Position numbers and translations under genes: made by a program. The notes below the pieces were generated by a model. That model was not told the origin of the DNA, ran no database searches, and saw nothing but the letters and a program-made list of their open reading frames with translations. This document shows positions 29,293 to 41,155 of a stretch of DNA of 64,000 bases, piece by piece. Position 1 is the stretch's first letter, and the number at the start of each line of letters is the position of its first letter. The stretch comes from Pantoea sp. SoEX (lineage in GTDB: Bacteria; Pseudomonadota; Gammaproteobacteria; Enterobacterales; Enterobacteriaceae), in the NCBI RefSeq assembly GCF_009829945.1, contig NZ_SZZT01000001.1, forward strand, positions 277,215-341,214, given 5' to 3'.

Positions 29293-30180
29293 ATGAAAAT
29301 AGCAATTTTATCTAGAGATAGATCTCTATATTCGTGTCGTCGTTTAATTAAAATTGGTGAACACCGAGGACATAATGTACAAATTATTGATCCATTATTA
29401 TGTTATATAAAAATTCATCACCTTTCTCCTTCTATTTATTATAATGGTAAATTATTGGGTCATTTTGATGCTGTTATTCCTCGGTTAGGAATATCTAATG
29501 CTTTTCACTGCCTAAATTTATTACGTCAATTTGAAATTTGCGGTAGTTATTCCTTAAATAAATCTATATCAATATCTAGAGCACGTGATAAAATATGTTC
29601 ATTACAATTATTGTCAGAAGCAGGTATAGATACTCCAGTAACTAGTTTTGTTTCTTGGTATCAAAAAACTACAAACTTAATAAATTTAGTTGGTGGTGTG
29701 CCATTAATAATAAAATTAGTAGAAGGATCTCAAGGAATTGGAGTAGTAATAGCTGAAACATATAGAGCAGCAGAAAGTATAATAGATGCATTTCGTGTTA
29801 TGAATGCCAACATTTTAGTACAAGAATTCATTAAAGAAGCGGAATGTTGTGATATTCGTTGCTTAGTTATTAATAATCAGGTAGTAGCTGCTATAGAACG
29901 AAAATCTAAGATAGGTGATTTTCGTTCTAATTTACATAGAGGAGGAAAAGCTTATCCAGTTGATATCACAGAAAAAGAACGTATGATAGCAGTCAAAGCA
30001 GCTAATATATTAAATTTAGAAGTAATAGGAGTTGATATTATAAGATCTAATAGAGGACCTTTAATTACAGAAATTAATATTTCTCCTGGTTTAGAGGGAA
30101 TAGAGACAATAAGTAAGCTAGATATTGCTAGCAAAATAATTGATCTAATTGAAAAAAGGAATAAAAATACAATAATGTAA
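29293..30180 (+). CDS. rimK: Ribosomal protein S6 glutamate ligase RimK
   Basis: RimK adds glutamate residues to the C-terminus of ribosomal protein S6. The 295-residue product (E. coli 300) is an ATP-grasp ligase: N-terminal pre-grasp domain ('[13 protein letters not shown]'), central ATP-binding '[20 protein letters not shown]', and C-terminal '[29 protein letters not shown]' with the Mg-binding Glu and Asn. It follows nfsA by 24 bases in what looks like one operon. Confidence 0.95.
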   Translation: MKIAILSRDRSLYSCRRLIKIGEHRGHNVQIIDPLLCYIKIHHLSPSIYYNGKLLGHFDAVIPRLGISNAFHCLNLLRQFEICGSYSLNKSISISRARDKICSLQLLSEAGIDTPVTSFVSWYQKTTNLINLVGGVPLIIKLVEGSQGIGVVIAETYRAAESIIDAFRVMNANILVQEFIKEAECCDIRCLVINNQVVAAIERKSKIGDFRSNLHRGGKAYPVDITEKERMIAVKAANILNLEVIGVDIIRSNRGPLITEINISPGLEGIETISKLDIASKIIDLIEKRNKNTIM

Positions 30181-30195
30181 TAAAAATTTTTATTA
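30178..30195. terminator. A/T-only palindrome at the rimK stop codon
   Basis: TAATAAAAA and TTTTTATTA form a perfect 18-bp palindrome that includes the rimK stop, between convergent rimK and infA. It may act as a weak two-way terminator. An all-A/T palindrome also arises easily by chance here, so this is tentative. Confidence 0.3.
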
Positions 30196-30215
30196 TTTCA
30201 TTTATTATATAATCA

Positions 30216-30515
<300 letters not shown>

Positions 30516-30518
30516 TTA

Positions 30519-32326
<1,808 letters not shown>

Positions 32327-32905
32327 TTGCACTTGAATATTAGCGAATTAATAAGTCAATATGGATACTTAGCACTTTTTATTGGGTCCATTGCAGAAGG
32401 AGAAACTTTTACATTAATTGGTGGAATAACAATACATGAGGGATTATTGAATTTTACTGGAGTTATATTAGCAACTATGGCTGGCGGTATACTAGGAGAT
32501 CAATTACTTTATTGGATAGGACGTAAATATGGAACAAAGATATTACAAAAATTTAAAAGATATAAAAATAAAGTAATTAAAGCTAGGAGATTAATTAAAA
32601 ACCAACCTATTTTATTTGTTATAGGTGTTAGATTTATGTATGGTTTTCGGCTTATAGGTCCTATTATCATAGGTGCTAGTAGATTAAATTCAATGAAGTT
32701 TTTTGTTTTAAATGTAGTAGGAGCAGCTATATGGTCATTTATTTTTGTAACTATAGGATTTTATGCTGGCAGTGTTGTTATTCCTTGGTTATATAAAATT
32801 CATTATCATATAAAGCTAATATTATGGTTATTCATTATTATAGTATTGATATCATTAATAAGTTATACTACTTATTTTATTTTTTATAAAAAAAATAAAA
32901 AATGA
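32327..32905 (+). CDS. yohD: DedA-family inner-membrane protein YohD
   Basis: DedA proteins are multi-pass membrane proteins implicated in lipid-carrier flipping and membrane energetics. The 192 residues equal the E. coli YohD length. Typical motifs are 'GSIAEGETFTLIGGI', 'GGILGDQLLYWIGRKYG' and 'RFMYGFRLIGPIIIGASRLN' with the family Arg residues, plus about four or five hydrophobic helices. The start is TTG at 32327 (MHLNISELIS against E. coli MDLNTLIS) with AAGGAG about ten bases upstream. In E. coli yohD is far away near 48 min, so the gene is out of ancestral place. Confidence 0.9.
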   Translation: MHLNISELISQYGYLALFIGSIAEGETFTLIGGITIHEGLLNFTGVILATMAGGILGDQLLYWIGRKYGTKILQKFKRYKNKVIKARRLIKNQPILFVIGVRFMYGFRLIGPIIIGASRLNSMKFFVLNVVGAAIWSFIFVTIGFYAGSVVIPWLYKIHYHIKLILWLFIIIVLISLISYTTYFIFYKKNKK

Positions 32906-32993
32906 AAAGCAATCCAGCATATATAAAATAATAAATATAACATACTGAATTTTTTAATTAATTTTGAGATATTTAATTTTTCTTGATATAATA

Positions 32994-33040
32994 TTATCTC
33001 CCTCTCTCCATTATTTTAATAAAGGAGATAAAGGAGATAA
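32994..33040 (-). terminator. Hairpin downstream of ybhL
   Basis: TTATCTCC (32994-33001) can pair with GGAGATAA (33033-33040) or with an overlapping GGAGATA at 33024-33030. It is just past the ybhL stop on the minus strand, where it would be followed by TATTATAT. The stem repeats (GGAGATAAA twice) allow alternative folds. A weak terminator is likely. Confidence 0.4.
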
Positions 33041-33053
33041 GGAGTGAAAATCA

Positions 33054-33767
33054 TTATTTATTGCGATCACCGCCAATTCTAAGTAATAAAGTAAATAGAT
33101 TAATAAAATCTAAATACAAAATAAAAGCTCCTAGTATTGAAGCACGACGTAAATTGTTATCATCATTAATATCTATTTTGTTACTAATCATTTTTAGTTT
33201 TTGAGTATCTGACGCTGTTAAGAAAACAAATAATAAGATGCTTATATATGTTAAAAACCACATTAACAATGAACTTTTTAATATAAAATTTATTATTGAA
33301 GATATTAAGACACCAATTAAACCCATAATTAATATATTATTAAAATGACTTAAGTCTCGCTTTGTAGTATAACCATAAATACTCATACAGCCGAACATTA
33401 TAGATGTTATGCAAAAAGTAGTAGCAATAGAAGAATTAGTAAAGATCAAAAAAATATGTGACATTACTAATCCAGTTAACATAGAATAAAACATGAACAT
33501 TCCAGTAGTTATTAAACTACTAAAGATATTAAAAAAACTAGAAATAAAAATTGATAAAAACAACTGTATAGTAATTAATGAAAAAAAAACATTTCTATTA
33601 TTAAATATACAATCTGTTAATACAGGATTTAGAGAAGCTAACCAAGCTACAAAAGATGTTAGTATTAAACCACAAGTCATCCAACCATATACTTGAGTAA
33701 TATAATAATTATGTAGTTCTCTTGACGCATGCTGTGCAATTGAATCACTTTGTGAATATCGATTCAT
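33054..33767 (-). CDS. ybhL: BAX-inhibitor-1-like membrane protein YbhL
   Basis: YbhL is a seven-helix inner-membrane protein of the BI-1/TMBIM (UPF0005) family, some members of which are calcium-leak channels; its role in bacteria is unclear. The 237-residue product (E. coli 234) matches in 'YITQVYGWMTCGLILTSFVAW' region, 'GCMSIYGYTTKRDLSHFNN', 'FVFLTASDTQKLK' and 'RRASILGAFILYLDFINLF', with the paired acidic residues of the pore region. Match quality and position next to moaE favour YbhL over its paralogue YccA. Confidence 0.93.
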   Translation of the reverse strand: MNRYSQSDSIAQHASRELHNYYITQVYGWMTCGLILTSFVAWLASLNPVLTDCIFNNRNVFFSLITIQLFLSIFISSFFNIFSSLITTGMFMFYSMLTGLVMSHIFLIFTNSSIATTFCITSIMFGCMSIYGYTTKRDLSHFNNILIMGLIGVLISSIINFILKSSLLMWFLTYISILLFVFLTASDTQKLKMISNKIDINDDNNLRRASILGAFILYLDFINLFTLLLRIGGDRNK

Positions 33768-34145
33768 GATTCATACCTCTTTCAATAAAACCAAAACCAT
33801 AAATGTTAAGCAGAATTTACTTTTCATAAAAAATTATTTTTACAACAATAACTAATAATAACAATTAGTTATTAAAATTATATTTTTTATTAATAGATAA
33901 AATAATTTATTAACTAAAACATCATGTTATTTAACTCCTGTTTATAAAATACTAAGATCAATCATATTACTTTATATTCATATAATTTTATTTTTATATA
34001 AAAAGAGTAATTATTACAATAAAATTTGATGTAAAATAAAATTTTATTATAAAATAATAACTATTTATTATATTAAAATCAAGAACAACACTACCCATAG
34101 TAAAATAGGCATACTAATTTTTTATATTTTTATTTTATAGTATAT
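33768..34145. other. ybhL-moaE spacer, nothing recognised
   Basis: About 380 bases of A/T-rich DNA with stops in all frames. The ybhL promoter should be here, since moaE upstream on the same strand ends at its far side. No terminator-like hairpin is obvious for moaE. Confidence 0.5.
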
Positions 34146-34598
34146 CTAATTCCAACGAATTAATGCATCATAATCACTGTTACGTACATTAACCCAACGA
34201 TTACCAAAAATAGTTGTTTCATTTTTCCAAAATAATGCACGAGTTTTTATATGATCTATAATAAATTCTGCAGCAGTAAAAGCTTCACTACGGTGAATAC
34301 TATTAATGCCAATTAAAACAATTTCATTACCAGGAATTAATTTGCCAAAACGATGAATAATTCTAATACGTTGTAAAAACCAGCGATTACGTGCTTCAGT
34401 AACAATACTGTGCAAAACTTTTTCAGTCATACCTGGGTAATGTTCTAAATTTAATTCTTTTACTTTATCACCAAAATTATGATTTCGCACTTTTCCAACA
34501 AAAATTATTATCGCACCTTCTTCTGAAGAATTAGTTAACCAATAATATTCTTCTGATATATTGAAAGGTTGCTTATTAATATTAATTTTAGTTTCCAT
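34146..34598 (-). CDS. moaE: Molybdopterin synthase catalytic subunit MoaE
   Basis: MoaE, with thiocarboxylated MoaD, converts cyclic pyranopterin phosphate to molybdopterin. The 150 residues equal the E. coli length. Conserved are 'GKVRNHNFGDKVKELNLEHYPGM' region, 'HRFGKLIPGNEIV', 'HRSEAF' and the catalytic lysines Lys118 and Lys125 in 'HIKTRALFWKNE'. It follows moaD with one base between, so the pair is co-translated. moaA, moaB and moaC, which precede moaD in E. coli, are absent here. Confidence 0.96.
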   Translation of the reverse strand: METKININKQPFNISEEYYWLTNSSEEGAIIIFVGKVRNHNFGDKVKELNLEHYPGMTEKVLHSIVTEARNRWFLQRIRIIHRFGKLIPGNEIVLIGINSIHRSEAFTAAEFIIDHIKTRALFWKNETTIFGNRWVNVRNSDYDALIRWN

Positions 34599-34599
34599 T

Positions 34600-34845
34600 T
34601 TAACCTCCAGTAACAGGTGGAAAAAATGCTACTTCATCTCCTTCAGTAAGTTGATGATTTATAGAAACCAATGTGTAGTTCACTGCTACTAATACTTTAT
34701 TAGAATCAAGAGCTATTTTCCAATAACTACCTTTTTGCGATAGTGCTGAAATTAAAGAACGCACATTTTTATGTTCTTCTAATACATTAAAGGAACTAAT
34801 TCCTATTAGTTCACGTATTTGAGCAAAAAAAAATACTTTAATCAT
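34600..34845 (-). CDS. moaD: Molybdopterin synthase sulfur carrier subunit MoaD
   Basis: MoaD is the ubiquitin-like sulfur carrier of molybdopterin synthase. The 81 residues equal the E. coli length and end in the essential Gly-Gly ('PPVTGG'), the site adenylated by MoeB and then thiocarboxylated. The beta-grasp core 'VKVFFFAQIRE'-like start and 'DEVAFFPPV' are clear. The intact tail argues for a working protein. Confidence 0.95.
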   Translation of the reverse strand: MIKVFFFAQIRELIGISSFNVLEEHKNVRSLISALSQKGSYWKIALDSNKVLVAVNYTLVSINHQLTEGDEVAFFPPVTGG

Positions 34846-35316
34846 GAATTTAATCCGATCATTTTTAATTTATTAAAATAATTTTATTAAATTACTTATT
34901 AATGCATTATTAAATCTTGTTACAAAATTTAATAATAAAAAACAGCTATAAATATAGTTTTTTATAAATTTAGGCTACAATATCGCATAGCACATTAAAT
35001 TTTAAATAGTAAATTATATTCTTCTGATATTTATAATTTTTAAAAATAAATTTGCTAAATTATAAGAATTATATTGATATTTGACTTATTTAAAATGATT
35101 AATTAACATTATATAAAAATATTATAAGTTGTTTATTATTAATTACAATTTATGTAGAAATTTTAGAAAACATAAATATTTATTTTGAATTGAATAATTT
35201 ATAGCATTTTTTATTTAAAAAAATAAAATTATAAGTGCAGTTTCATTTTAACATACATTAAATATTAATTTAATTAAATCTTTACTAAGATGATTTAAAT
35301 TATTAGTAACATTTTA
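34846..35316. other. bioD-moaD spacer, site of lost moaABC
   Basis: About 470 bases between the bioD end and moaD start (both minus strand). In E. coli moaA, moaB and moaC lie upstream of moaD. No frame here resembles them and I found no clear remnant or molybdenum-cofactor riboswitch. The promoter for moaDE should be here. The only less A/T-rich patch is near 34973-34995 (GGCTAC...CGCATAGCAC). Confidence 0.5.
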
Positions 35317-35994
35317 TTAAATTTCTGGAAATGTTAAATAATCATTACAATTTATAACATATTCATTTACTGATTTAAGAAAAGGTATTGTACCTAAAAA
35401 AGGTTTTGGTAACATTTTTTTTAAAATACTAAGGTAATCATCATAATATTTATATGAAGGAATTAAAGTATTAGCTATCCAACCTGCAAATTTTAATTTT
35501 CGGTATTTTATTGCATCAATAGTAAGCATTGCATGATTAATGCAACCTAATTTTATTCCAACTACTAATATTACTGGAATTTTTTCCAAATATACCCAAT
35601 CTGCATATGTTTGATTGTTGGAGATAGGAGTATACCAACCACCTGCACCTTCTATAAATATCCAATCAGCTATTTTTTTTAATTCACATAATCCATTAGA
35701 TAAAGTAGAAAATAATATTGGATTGTTTTCTCTAATACTCACTATATGTGGTGAAGTTTCTTCAATAAAAGTTAAAGGATTTATTTGTGAATAATTTAAG
35801 GATAAACTACTATATTTTTGTAATATTAAAGCATCATTATTACGAATTCCTTCTGGTGTAATCTTACAACCACAAGCAATTGGTTTATATCCAGCCGTTC
35901 GATATCCATAAGAATTAGCCAGCTGAAGTAGCAAGCTAGTAGATATAGTTTTCCCTACTTCAGCATCAGTACCAGTAACAAATAAACATTTCAT
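35317..35994 (-). CDS. bioD: Dethiobiotin synthetase
   Basis: BioD uses ATP and CO2 to close the ureido ring of dethiobiotin. The 225 residues equal E. coli BioD1. The P-loop is 'GTDAEVGKT' (8-16), with 'YKPIACG' and 'IEGAGGWYTPI' as substrate and Mg sites. Its ATG overlaps the bioC stop (four bases). It ends the bioBFCD operon. Confidence 0.97.
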   Translation of the reverse strand: MKCLFVTGTDAEVGKTISTSLLLQLANSYGYRTAGYKPIACGCKITPEGIRNNDALILQKYSSLSLNYSQINPLTFIEETSPHIVSIRENNPILFSTLSNGLCELKKIADWIFIEGAGGWYTPISNNQTYADWVYLEKIPVILVVGIKLGCINHAMLTIDAIKYRKLKFAGWIANTLIPSYKYYDDYLSILKKMLPKPFLGTIPFLKSVNEYVINCNDYLTFPEI

Positions 35995-36746
35995 AAATCA
36001 GTTGCTCCATAAATTAAATGATAACTAAGACGAAAACCATATTTATCCCGTGGCCAATATTTTTCTAATTTATATAGATTATTACGAGTTAATACAATAC
36101 TATTACGACCTTTATGTAAATGTGTAGCGCCAATCCCTTTAAGGGATCGCATAGCAGTTAATACATTAGGAAAATGCATAATTACGATTTGTGATTGACA
36201 TGTTATATTTTGCATATGACAAATTTTAAAAATTTCTTTTTTGCTAAGAAATTGATTAACATGATCATACTCATCTAAATATGACCAAGCTATATTCAGT
36301 TCTTTTAAAGAACCATCACTAATAGTAGAAAATAATATACATCCATATGGCTTTAATGCTTGATTAAATCTATTAAGCACTTTGCTTAAACTATTACTCC
36401 ATTGTACAGCTAGATTACTCCAAATTATATCTACAGTATTATTTGCTATTGGTAAATGATCTATATCACCTGATATATAGTAATCTGCAGTATTATTCTT
36501 TCTAGCTTGCTTTAACATTTCAATAGATAGATCTAAAGCTATTACATACTTACCACGATCACGCCAAACACGGCTATACCATCCAGTTCCACATCCTGCA
36601 TCAAGCAATAATTTACCTGAATAAGAAGGTGCTAATTTTAATAATAAATTTCCACTTAGGCGTTGTAGTGATGCATAACTATCATACTGGCTTGCCGCTC
36701 TGTCAAAAGCTTTTGCTACAGCTTGTTTATTAACGATTTGCGTCAT
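35991..36746 (-). CDS. bioC: Malonyl-ACP O-methyltransferase BioC
   Basis: BioC methylates malonyl-ACP so that fatty acid synthesis can build the pimeloyl chain. The 251 residues equal the E. coli length. The SAM site is 'LLDAGCGTGWYSRVWRDRG' region (about 43-60), then 'DIIWSNLAVQWSNSL' and 'KGIGATHLHKGRN'. It overlaps the bioF end by 17 bases. BioC needs the esterase BioH to release pimeloyl-ACP; bioH is not in this window. Confidence 0.97.
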   Translation of the reverse strand: MTQIVNKQAVAKAFDRAASQYDSYASLQRLSGNLLLKLAPSYSGKLLLDAGCGTGWYSRVWRDRGKYVIALDLSIEMLKQARKNNTADYYISGDIDHLPIANNTVDIIWSNLAVQWSNSLSKVLNRFNQALKPYGCILFSTISDGSLKELNIAWSYLDEYDHVNQFLSKKEIFKICHMQNITCQSQIVIMHFPNVLTAMRSLKGIGATHLHKGRNSIVLTRNNLYKLEKYWPRDKYGFRLSYHLIYGATDL

Positions 36747-37881
36747 ATAAAGCCTCCAGCAATATATCTATATCTTCAAATTTATGAATAGCTGATAAAG
36801 TAATGCGTATACGAGTAGTACCTACCAGTACAGTTGGAGGTTTTATTACATTTACCCAACAGCCAGCATGAGCCAATTTTATGGCTAAAACTTTAGCATC
36901 ATCATTATTACCTATAATCAATGGTTGAATGGCAGTATTTGATTCTATTAATTTCCATGAAGTAGATTTTATACCTAGTTGAAAATACTTTATATTTTCA
37001 TTAAGACGATAACGTAAATATTCAGCTCCTTTAACTAAATTTAAAGAAGTTTGTAAAGCAAATGCCTGAGCTGGTGGCATAAAAGTTGAATAAATCAAAT
37101 GTTTTGAAAACTGTAAAAAATAATCAGCAATATCATCTTCACATAATAAAGCACCTCCACTAATACCAAATGCTTTACTAAAAGATATTATTAATAATTC
37201 AGGTTTAATACCTGCAGACCAACAGCTGCCACGTCCTTCATCACCTATAATTCCAATCCCATGAGCATCATCTACTAATAACCAACCGTTACTCTTTTGT
37301 ACTTGATTGTAAATATTTTTTAATGGAGCTTTATCGCCATCCATGCTAAAAACCCCTTCAGTTAATATTAGTTTTTCACCATTACAATAACGATTTAAAT
37401 AAAAAATCAAACTTTCTATTTTATTATGATTAAAACGATATAGCTTAGCAGGACTATTAATTACAGCATCAATTAATGAGGCATGAATTAGTTTATCTGC
37501 TATGATATAATCATTTTTTTTACCTAACAAACTAATTGCAGCTTGATTGGCATCAAAACCAGAAATAAATAATAGAGCACGTGGATAACCCAACCACTCA
37601 GCCAGTTGCATTTCCAGATCTGCATGAAAACTACTAAAACCAGTCATATGACTAGAAGATCCGGCGCCAACTCCTGCTAAAGACATTCCTGTATTCCAAC
37701 TTTCAATTATTACAGGATGATGATTTAATCCAAGGTAATCGTTGCTAGAAAAATCAATGTAAAATTTTTTGCCTTTTCTAAGTAAACGAGTACTACTTTT
37801 ATCTATAATACAACGGTTACGCCATTTATCTGTAAGACGTTGTGTAGATAAATATTTATTGATTCTTTGTTTCCAGCTCAT
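36730..37881 (-). CDS. bioF: 8-amino-7-oxononanoate synthase
   Basis: BioF condenses pimeloyl-ACP with alanine, using pyridoxal phosphate. The 383-residue product (E. coli 384) contains 'SSNDYLGLNHHP', 'GAGSSSHMTGFSSFHADLE' region, 'DDAHGIGIIGDEGRG' and the PLP lysine in 'SFSKAFGISGG'. It is coupled to bioC by overlap and lies 61 bases after bioB. Confidence 0.97.
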   Translation of the reverse strand: MSWKQRINKYLSTQRLTDKWRNRCIIDKSSTRLLRKGKKFYIDFSSNDYLGLNHHPVIIESWNTGMSLAGVGAGSSSHMTGFSSFHADLEMQLAEWLGYPRALLFISGFDANQAAISLLGKKNDYIIADKLIHASLIDAVINSPAKLYRFNHNKIESLIFYLNRYCNGEKLILTEGVFSMDGDKAPLKNIYNQVQKSNGWLLVDDAHGIGIIGDEGRGSCWSAGIKPELLIISFSKAFGISGGALLCEDDIADYFLQFSKHLIYSTFMPPAQAFALQTSLNLVKGAEYLRYRLNENIKYFQLGIKSTSWKLIESNTAIQPLIIGNNDDAKVLAIKLAHAGCWVNVIKPPTVLVGTTRIRITLSAIHKFEDIDILLEALYDANR

Positions 37882-37942
37882 TAAAAGTCCACATTACAAA
37901 AATTTTTATTAGATAATGAAATATTTTCACATTTGTATTATT

Positions 37943-38893
37943 TTATTTATGTAAATTATGTTCTGTTTTAAGACCTAATTTACGAAATAAGATAATATCT
38001 TTATCTTCTTTAGAATTAGGTGTTGTAAGTAGTTTACAACCATAAAAAATTGAATTAGCCCCTGCCATAAAGCACATAGCTTGAGTTTGTTCACTCATTT
38101 GATTACGACCAGCTGATAGACGAATATGCGATTTTGGTAGCATAATTCTAGTTATGGCAATAGTTTTTATAAATTCAAAGGAATCAATCTCATCATTATT
38201 TTCTAGTGGGGTACCTTTTATTTTTACTAGCATATTAATAGGTACACTTTCAGGTGGTTTTGGTAAATTTGCTAATTGAACCAGTAAACTAGCTCGATCT
38301 TTGATTGTTTCTCCTAATCCAAATATACCTCCACAACAAATCTTAATTCCTGCTTTACTAACTTTATTTAAAGTATTTAATCTTTGTTGATAATTTCGAG
38401 TAGTAGTTATATTTTTATAAAATTCTGGTGAAGTGTCTAAATTATGATTATAAAAATCAAGACCTGCTTTAGCTAGAGATTTTGCTTGTGAACTACTTAA
38501 ATTACCTAAAGTCATACAAGTTTCCATGCCAATAGCTTTTACCTCCCTGATTATTTCTTCTAAGTAAGGCATATCACGATCATGAGGATTTCTCCAAGCA
38601 GCTCCCATACAAAAACGATTGGAACCAGCTGCTTTAGCTTTAGAAGCATTTGCTAATACTTCTTTTATCATCATCAAACCTTGAGATTTTAAGCCTGTTT
38701 TATATCTTGCGCTTTGAGCACAATATTTACAATCTTCTGGGCAATTGCCAGTTTTGATTGATAATAAAGTGCTGATTTGTATTATCAGAGGATTAAAGTG
38801 TCTTCGATGTATTTGTTGTGCTTTGAATATTAATTCAATAAATGGTTTATTAAAAAGAACTTCTACTTGTTTAAGATTCCAACGTTGTATCAT
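37943..38893 (-). CDS. bioB: Biotin synthase (radical SAM)
   Basis: BioB inserts sulfur into dethiobiotin. The 316-residue product has the radical-SAM triad in 'CPEDCKYC' (Cys51, Cys55, Cys58). The ligands of the second iron-sulfur cluster are in 'RFCMGAAW', 'ETCMTLG' and 'KICCGG', with the Arg in 'LSAGRNQM'. It lacks about 30 residues of the E. coli C-terminal tail (346), ending '[15 protein letters not shown]'. The barrel is complete, so activity should remain. It leads bioBFCD and is divergent from bioA. Confidence 0.97.
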   Translation of the reverse strand: MIQRWNLKQVEVLFNKPFIELIFKAQQIHRRHFNPLIIQISTLLSIKTGNCPEDCKYCAQSARYKTGLKSQGLMMIKEVLANASKAKAAGSNRFCMGAAWRNPHDRDMPYLEEIIREVKAIGMETCMTLGNLSSSQAKSLAKAGLDFYNHNLDTSPEFYKNITTTRNYQQRLNTLNKVSKAGIKICCGGIFGLGETIKDRASLLVQLANLPKPPESVPINMLVKIKGTPLENNDEIDSFEFIKTIAITRIMLPKSHIRLSAGRNQMSEQTQAMCFMAGANSIFYGCKLLTTPNSKEDKDIILFRKLGLKTEHNLHK

Positions 38894-38965
38894 ATTTTAC
38901 TCCGATAGTTAAAAACTATAATCTATTAGTCAATGCAGTTATAATAAAACAATTATTCTTTTATT
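38894..38965. promoter_or_regulatory. bioA/bioB divergent control region
   Basis: Only 72 bases separate the bioA and bioB starts, so both promoters must lie here, as in E. coli. The long BirA operator of E. coli (about 40 bp, with a TTGTAAACC-type arm) is not visible. The best dyad is ATAGTT-AAA-AACTAT at 38905-38919, too short to call an operator. Biotin repression may be lost. Confidence 0.5.
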
Positions 38966-40270
38966 ATGGTTTTTAAAAAAATGTTAATAAAAAAAGATAG
39001 TGATTTTGATCGTATTCATATTTGGCATCCTTATTCTTCAATCAAACAACCTTTGCCATGTTACCAAGTAGTAAAAGCCGAAGGCTGTAAATTAAAATTA
39101 AATAATGGTAAAATGCTTATTGATGGAATGTCATCTTGGCTAGCAGCAATTCATGGATATAATAATCCACGTATTAATCTAGCAATAAAAAAGCAAATAA
39201 AAAAAATGTCACATATAATGTTCGGTGGAATTACTCATCCTTCAGCTATTTTACTATGTCGTAAACTTGTAGATATAACTCCGTTACCATTAGAATGTAT
39301 ATTTTTGTGTGATTCTGGTTCAGTATCAGTAGAAGTTTCTATTAAAATGGCATTACAGTATTGGTTAGGACGTAATGAAAATAGGAAAAAATTTTTAGCA
39401 CTCCAGTACAGTTATCATGGAGATACTTTTGCTGCAATGTCTGTATGCGATCCAAATAATTCAATGCATAAATTATGGAAAGGATATTTAACTAAACATT
39501 ATTTTGCTAAAGCACCAAAATGTGGTTTTTATGAAAGATGGATGATAAAAGACTTTAATAATTTTTATTATCTTATAAAAACACATCATAAAAAATTAGC
39601 AGCAGTTATTGTTGAACCTATAGTACAAGGAGCTGGAGGAATGCGCATTTATAATCCTAGATATTTAAAATTAGTTCGGGAATACTGTAATTTATATGGA
39701 GTTTTATTAATTATTGATGAAATTGCTACTGGGTTTGGTAGAACAGGAAAATTTTTTGCTTTTGAGTATGCTGATATTGAACCTGATATTCTGTGTATAG
39801 GGAAAGCACTTACGGGCGGTACTATGACACTTGCTGCTACTATTACTACACGTGAAATAGCTAATACTATTAGTAACAGTTCCGCTAATTGTTTTATGCA
39901 TGGTCCTACGTTCATGGGTAATCCAATAGCTTGTGCTGCAGCTATAGAAAACTTAAATATATTACAAGATAATTACTGGATTAATCAGGTTAAAAATATT
40001 GAAAAACAATTTTTTAAATATTTACTTCCTCTTAAAAATTTACAACAAGTAGCAGATATTCGCATATTAGGAGCGATTGGAGTTATTGAAACTTATAAAG
40101 CAATAAATATTGCAACAATGCAAAAATTTTTTGTAGAACAAGGTGTATGGATTCGTCCCTTTGGCAAGTTAATTTATTTAGTACCACCATATATTATCAA
40201 ACAGAATGAGTTAAAAAAACTTATTGAATCAGTTATTTTAGCAATTGAGTATCCTTTAAATTTCATATAG
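38966..40270 (+). CDS. bioA: Adenosylmethionine-8-amino-7-oxononanoate aminotransferase
   Basis: BioA transfers an amino group from S-adenosylmethionine to form 7,8-diaminononanoate. The 434-residue product (E. coli 429) has 'IWHPYSSI', 'DGMSSWLAAIHGYNNP', 'CDSGSVSVEVSIKMALQYW' region, 'DEIATGFGRTG', the PLP lysine in 'CIGKALTGG' and the end 'QGVWIRPFGKLIYLVPPYI' region. The start could be ATG 38966 or 38981; neither has a clear ribosome site. Confidence 0.96.
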   Translation: MVFKKMLIKKDSDFDRIHIWHPYSSIKQPLPCYQVVKAEGCKLKLNNGKMLIDGMSSWLAAIHGYNNPRINLAIKKQIKKMSHIMFGGITHPSAILLCRKLVDITPLPLECIFLCDSGSVSVEVSIKMALQYWLGRNENRKKFLALQYSYHGDTFAAMSVCDPNNSMHKLWKGYLTKHYFAKAPKCGFYERWMIKDFNNFYYLIKTHHKKLAAVIVEPIVQGAGGMRIYNPRYLKLVREYCNLYGVLLIIDEIATGFGRTGKFFAFEYADIEPDILCIGKALTGGTMTLAATITTREIANTISNSSANCFMHGPTFMGNPIACAAAIENLNILQDNYWINQVKNIEKQFFKYLLPLKNLQQVADIRILGAIGVIETYKAINIATMQKFFVEQGVWIRPFGKLIYLVPPYIIKQNELKKLIESVILAIEYPLNFI

Positions 40271-40412
40271 TTCTATTAGTTAAATAATTATATTAACGAT
40301 CATGTATAAATTACAATAATTAAATATTATTCTAAATTTAGATAATTTTATTTTTTTAATACTAAAAATGCTATTTTGTTTTGAAATAAAAATATAATTT
40401 AAGGAAAATGAT

Positions 40413-41108
40413 ATGAAATCAACTAAATTAGTTTTGCTCAGACATGGAGAAAGTCAATGGAATCAAGAAAATCGTTTTACCGGATGGATAGATATAGATC
40501 TATCATATCAAGGTCGTATAGAAGCTAAAGAAGCAGCTAATATTTTAAAAAATCAGGGTTTTTTATTTGATTTTGCTTATACTTCTATGTTGAAAAGAGC
40601 TATTCATACTCTCTGGTATATTATGGATGAACTAGATCAAACTTGGCTTCCCGTAGAAAAATCTTGGTATCTTAATGAACGTCATTATGGTGCTTTACAA
40701 GGATTAAATAAAATAGAAACAGCTAAAAAATATGGAGAAGAACAAGTTAAACAATGGAGACGCAGTTTTACCATATTTCCACCAAAAATAAAAAACTATG
40801 ATTGCAAATTTTCTGGATATGACCGAAAATATTCTTTTTTAAAACCTGAACAATTACCTTTAAGTGAAAGTCTACAAACAACTGTTAATAGAGTTGTTCC
40901 TTATTGGGAAAAAAATATTTTACCTTTAATAAGAAAAGGCAGTAAAGTTATTATTGTTGCGCATGGTAATTCTTTAAGAGCACTAATAAAATATTTAGAT
41001 AATATAAACGAAAAAGATATTTTAAATATTAATATTCCAACAGCTAAACCATTAATATATGAATTTGGAAATAATGATAGCATTATAAATAAATATTATA
41101 TAAATTAA
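40413..41108 (+). CDS. gpmA: 2,3-bisphosphoglycerate-dependent phosphoglycerate mutase
   Basis: GpmA interconverts 3- and 2-phosphoglycerate in glycolysis. The 231-residue product has the phosphohistidine motif 'LRHGESQWN' (His11), '[11 protein letters not shown]', '[11 protein letters not shown]' with the acid Glu, and '[10 protein letters not shown]' with the second His. It ends about 19 residues before E. coli GpmA (250), losing the mobile C-terminal tail. An AAGGA site precedes the ATG. bioA-gpmA is ancestral order with the intervening genes lost. Confidence 0.96.
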   Translation: MKSTKLVLLRHGESQWNQENRFTGWIDIDLSYQGRIEAKEAANILKNQGFLFDFAYTSMLKRAIHTLWYIMDELDQTWLPVEKSWYLNERHYGALQGLNKIETAKKYGEEQVKQWRRSFTIFPPKIKNYDCKFSGYDRKYSFLKPEQLPLSESLQTTVNRVVPYWEKNILPLIRKGSKVIIVAHGNSLRALIKYLDNINEKDILNINIPTAKPLIYEFGNNDSIINKYYIN

Positions 41109-41155
41109 GATATTTTTTATTATAATATAAAATTAATGTTTATTTTTTTATTAAG

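Noticed and set aside
34846..35316. Possible molybdenum-cofactor riboswitch or moaC relic
   Set aside because: A small less A/T-rich patch exists near 34973-34995 but shows neither a riboswitch fold nor MoaC-like residues.
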